The translations under genes and the position numbers were made by a program. 64,000 nt of DNA from Pseudomonadota bacterium. GTDB lineage: Bacteria; Bdellovibrionota_C; UBA2361; SZUA-149; DAOLCO01. The notes under the pieces were generated by a model, which worked only from the letters and a program-made list of their open reading frames with translations, ran no database searches and had not been told where the DNA came from. The stretch spans positions 1 to 64,000 of the forward strand of contig JAIYCX010000031.1 in assembly GCA_027487795.1 (NCBI GenBank), given 5' to 3'. How positions within the stretch are numbered: the first letter of the stretch is position 1; each line of letters opens with the position of its first letter. Positions 62,910 through 64,000 of the stretch are shown here, in pieces.

Positions 62910-63560
62910 TAATAATTGAAACGCTTCAGCATATCGTGCTCCACAAGTAGCTCCTCTAATCGTAGCAAATGCTCTAATGTTCTCCTCCGATCTAGGAAAA
63001 GGATGAACTCCTAGCTCGGATTTATAAATCTTCATGATTTCTATTTTACGCTCCAAATGAGGAGTAATATCTACAAAATAATTCGGAATAAAAGCATTCT
63101 CCTGCAAAGGTGCTGCAAACTCTGTCTCGGATATACATTCATACATTAACACCCTTTGAATATAACTATGACGAAAAGATTTAGTACTACCGTTAACAGC
63201 CTCAAATATAATCCGATGATCCGAATGCACATCAGATCTATTTAAAGTATATATTACATTTGGTTGTATTTCTGATACTGTTTTTGAAAGCCTTGAAATA
63301 AGACTAGGCAAATCAGAGGAAGATAGAGTAGCGGTTGGATAGTCGAACTTGATTATTTCAGAGAATCCATACGCCCTTGAAACACTTTCAATCTCCTCTT
63401 CTCTAGCTTGCACTTTTTTACTGTCGTAACCACTTTCTTCTGACATAGTTGTAACAATTAACCAAAACACTTGGTCTCCTGAAGCAACATGCCTTAGGAT
63501 TGAGCCACCGACTCCTAAAGTTTCATCATCTGGATGAGCTGAAATTACTAATACTTTCAT
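62892..63560 (-). CDS. PIG-L/LmbE family deacetylase
   Basis: A 222-aa zinc deacetylase: SAHPDDETLGVGGSILRH (zinc ligands HPDD, residue ~8-11), NRSDVHSDHRIIFEAV (third ligand, HSDH) and a C-terminal block GVHPFPRSEENIRAFA. Such enzymes remove N-acetyl groups from sugars and are common next to nonulosonate genes. It follows a formyltransferase gene on the same strand (118 bp), so the pair could replace an N-acetyl with an N-formyl group (inference). Confidence 0.87.
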   Translation of the reverse strand: MKVLVISAHPDDETLGVGGSILRHVASGDQVFWLIVTTMSEESGYDSKKVQAREEEIESVSRAYGFSEIIKFDYPTATLSSSDLPSLISRLSKTVSEIQPNVIYTLNRSDVHSDHRIIFEAVNGSTKSFRHSYIQRVLMYECISETEFAAPLQENAFIPNYFVDITPHLERKIEIMKIYKSELGVHPFPRSEENIRAFATIRGATCGARYAEAFQLLKFIER

Positions 63561-63678
63561 TTATATTCCCTAGATCAATCTAAAATTATTAAGTAATAAA
63601 CTATTACTTTAAGCAAAAAATACTTATATTTATACTAAGTTAATAGCACTCTTTTATTAACATAGCTCATAGAAATGT

Positions 63679-64000
63679 TTAAAGATACTCTCCCTTAATC
63701 ACAGGATTTTTGAACTCGTGAACTAATAAGCTAACCACTCCGTCTTGTGTTTTAACTGCGATCGCTCCATCATGAGAGACATCAAGTACCAGCCCTGGCT
63801 CTAAATTTCTATTAACTTCAGTTCTTAGTTCTTCAATTTTCCAAATCTTAACTTGCTCTCCTCGATATTCTACATGAGCGCCTAAATAAGGTTTAGTTAA
63901 GGACCTAACTAGGTTATAAATTGCTGTTGACGACATTCTAAAATCAATCTTACCATCGATTTCACCTCTCTTTCTCCACTTATTTCCTACATCTTTAGGT
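63679..64000 (-). CDS. Formyltransferase, C-terminal part (runs off the window)
   Basis: The frame is open past the window edge. Upstream of the first in-window ATG (63936) it reads KWRKRGEIDGKIDFR, which matches the link and cofactor-proximal segment of Fmt/ArnA-like enzymes (RxxxDGxIDW), followed by SSTAIYNLVRSLTKPYLGA and a C-terminal beta domain (GLVLDVSHDGAIAVKTQDG). Thus the apparent 85-aa ORF is only the 3' part. Given its position next to a deacetylase, a sugar N-formyltransferase is more likely than methionyl-tRNA formyltransferase. Confidence 0.8.
   Translation of the reverse strand, partial: PKDVGNKWRKRGEIDGKIDFRMSSTAIYNLVRSLTKPYLGAHVEYRGEQVKIWKIEELRTEVNRNLEPGLVLDVSHDGAIAVKTQDGVVSLLVHEFKNPVIKGEYL

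Noticed and set aside
63679-63936. A complete 85-aa gene
   Set aside because: The frame continues without stop to the window edge and the upstream residues match formyltransferases, so it is the 3' part of a longer gene.
1-64000. tRNA/rRNA genes, CRISPR arrays, prophage or transposase genes
   Set aside because: No regularly spaced repeats, cloverleaf sequences, phage structural genes or transposase motifs were seen in the gaps or ORFs.

Overview
The window reads as chromosome from a low-G+C (about one third G+C by eye), Gram-negative bacterium with a lipid A-type outer membrane: it carries bamA, skp/ompH-, lolC- and lolD-type genes, lpxA and lpxI. The order lysS-lolC-lolD-bamA-skp-fabZ-lpxA-lpxI, with LpxI rather than LpxH, is the arrangement familiar from deltaproteobacteria-like lineages (Desulfobacterota, Bdellovibrionota, SAR324 and relatives). 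I cannot fix the species. I see no rRNA, tRNA, phage, transposase or CRISPR array.

Layout. 1-2000: the 3' end of an unknown gene, then a Fic AMP-transferase gene whose promoter and start codon sit inside a perfect palindrome, framed by two members of an intergenic palindromic repeat family. 2003-7359: thrS, an RhlE-type helicase, a small exported protein and a photolyase. 7364-11524: a TolC/HlyD/ABC export operon. 11590-20401: the lipid A and outer-membrane assembly operon. 20478-30078: an alpha/beta hydrolase, a 124-bp palindrome, metH, and topA-HAD-selD. 30091-32801: the third repeat copy, a trio of small zinc-ribbon or membrane proteins and a DUF4143 ATPase with its own operator-like palindromes. 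32810-39429: an orphan substrate-binding protein, a decayed copy of a DUF4340 gene, a tiny promoter-ORF-terminator unit, a 38-aa lysine-rich protein and a complete GldA/GldF/GldG-like plus DUF4340 ABC operon. 39547-41170: pdxS-pdxT (PLP synthesis). 41259-44168: a LysM lipoprotein and a Hanks-type kinase. 44163-50600: a two-part glycosyltransferase, a fatty-acid oxidation enzyme, a probable pseudokinase-HEAT membrane protein and a DUF4388-like protein.

50855-64000 is a surface-glycan island. It holds a sugar methyltransferase, WcbI and GSCFA proteins, three glycosyltransferases, and a minus-strand operon reading deacetylase / formyltransferase, ptmE, Gfo/Idh/MocA, ptmB, ptmA, amidotransferase, hisH-like, hisF-like. 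This matches the Campylobacter ptm (legionaminic acid) gene order plus an acetamidino-forming module. A GT61 gene on the opposite strand separates the formyltransferase/deacetylase pair from ptmE, and both sides of it carry a decayed copy of the old deacetylase-ptmE junction, so the insertion can be read directly.

Most of the window is conserved housekeeping sequence. The parts that deserve a second look are the repeat family, the two self-operator designs (fic and the DUF4143 ATPase), the GT61 insertion scar, the DUF4340 pseudogene with the mini-transcription unit beside it, the pseudokinase-HEAT pair, and the glycan-island chemistry.
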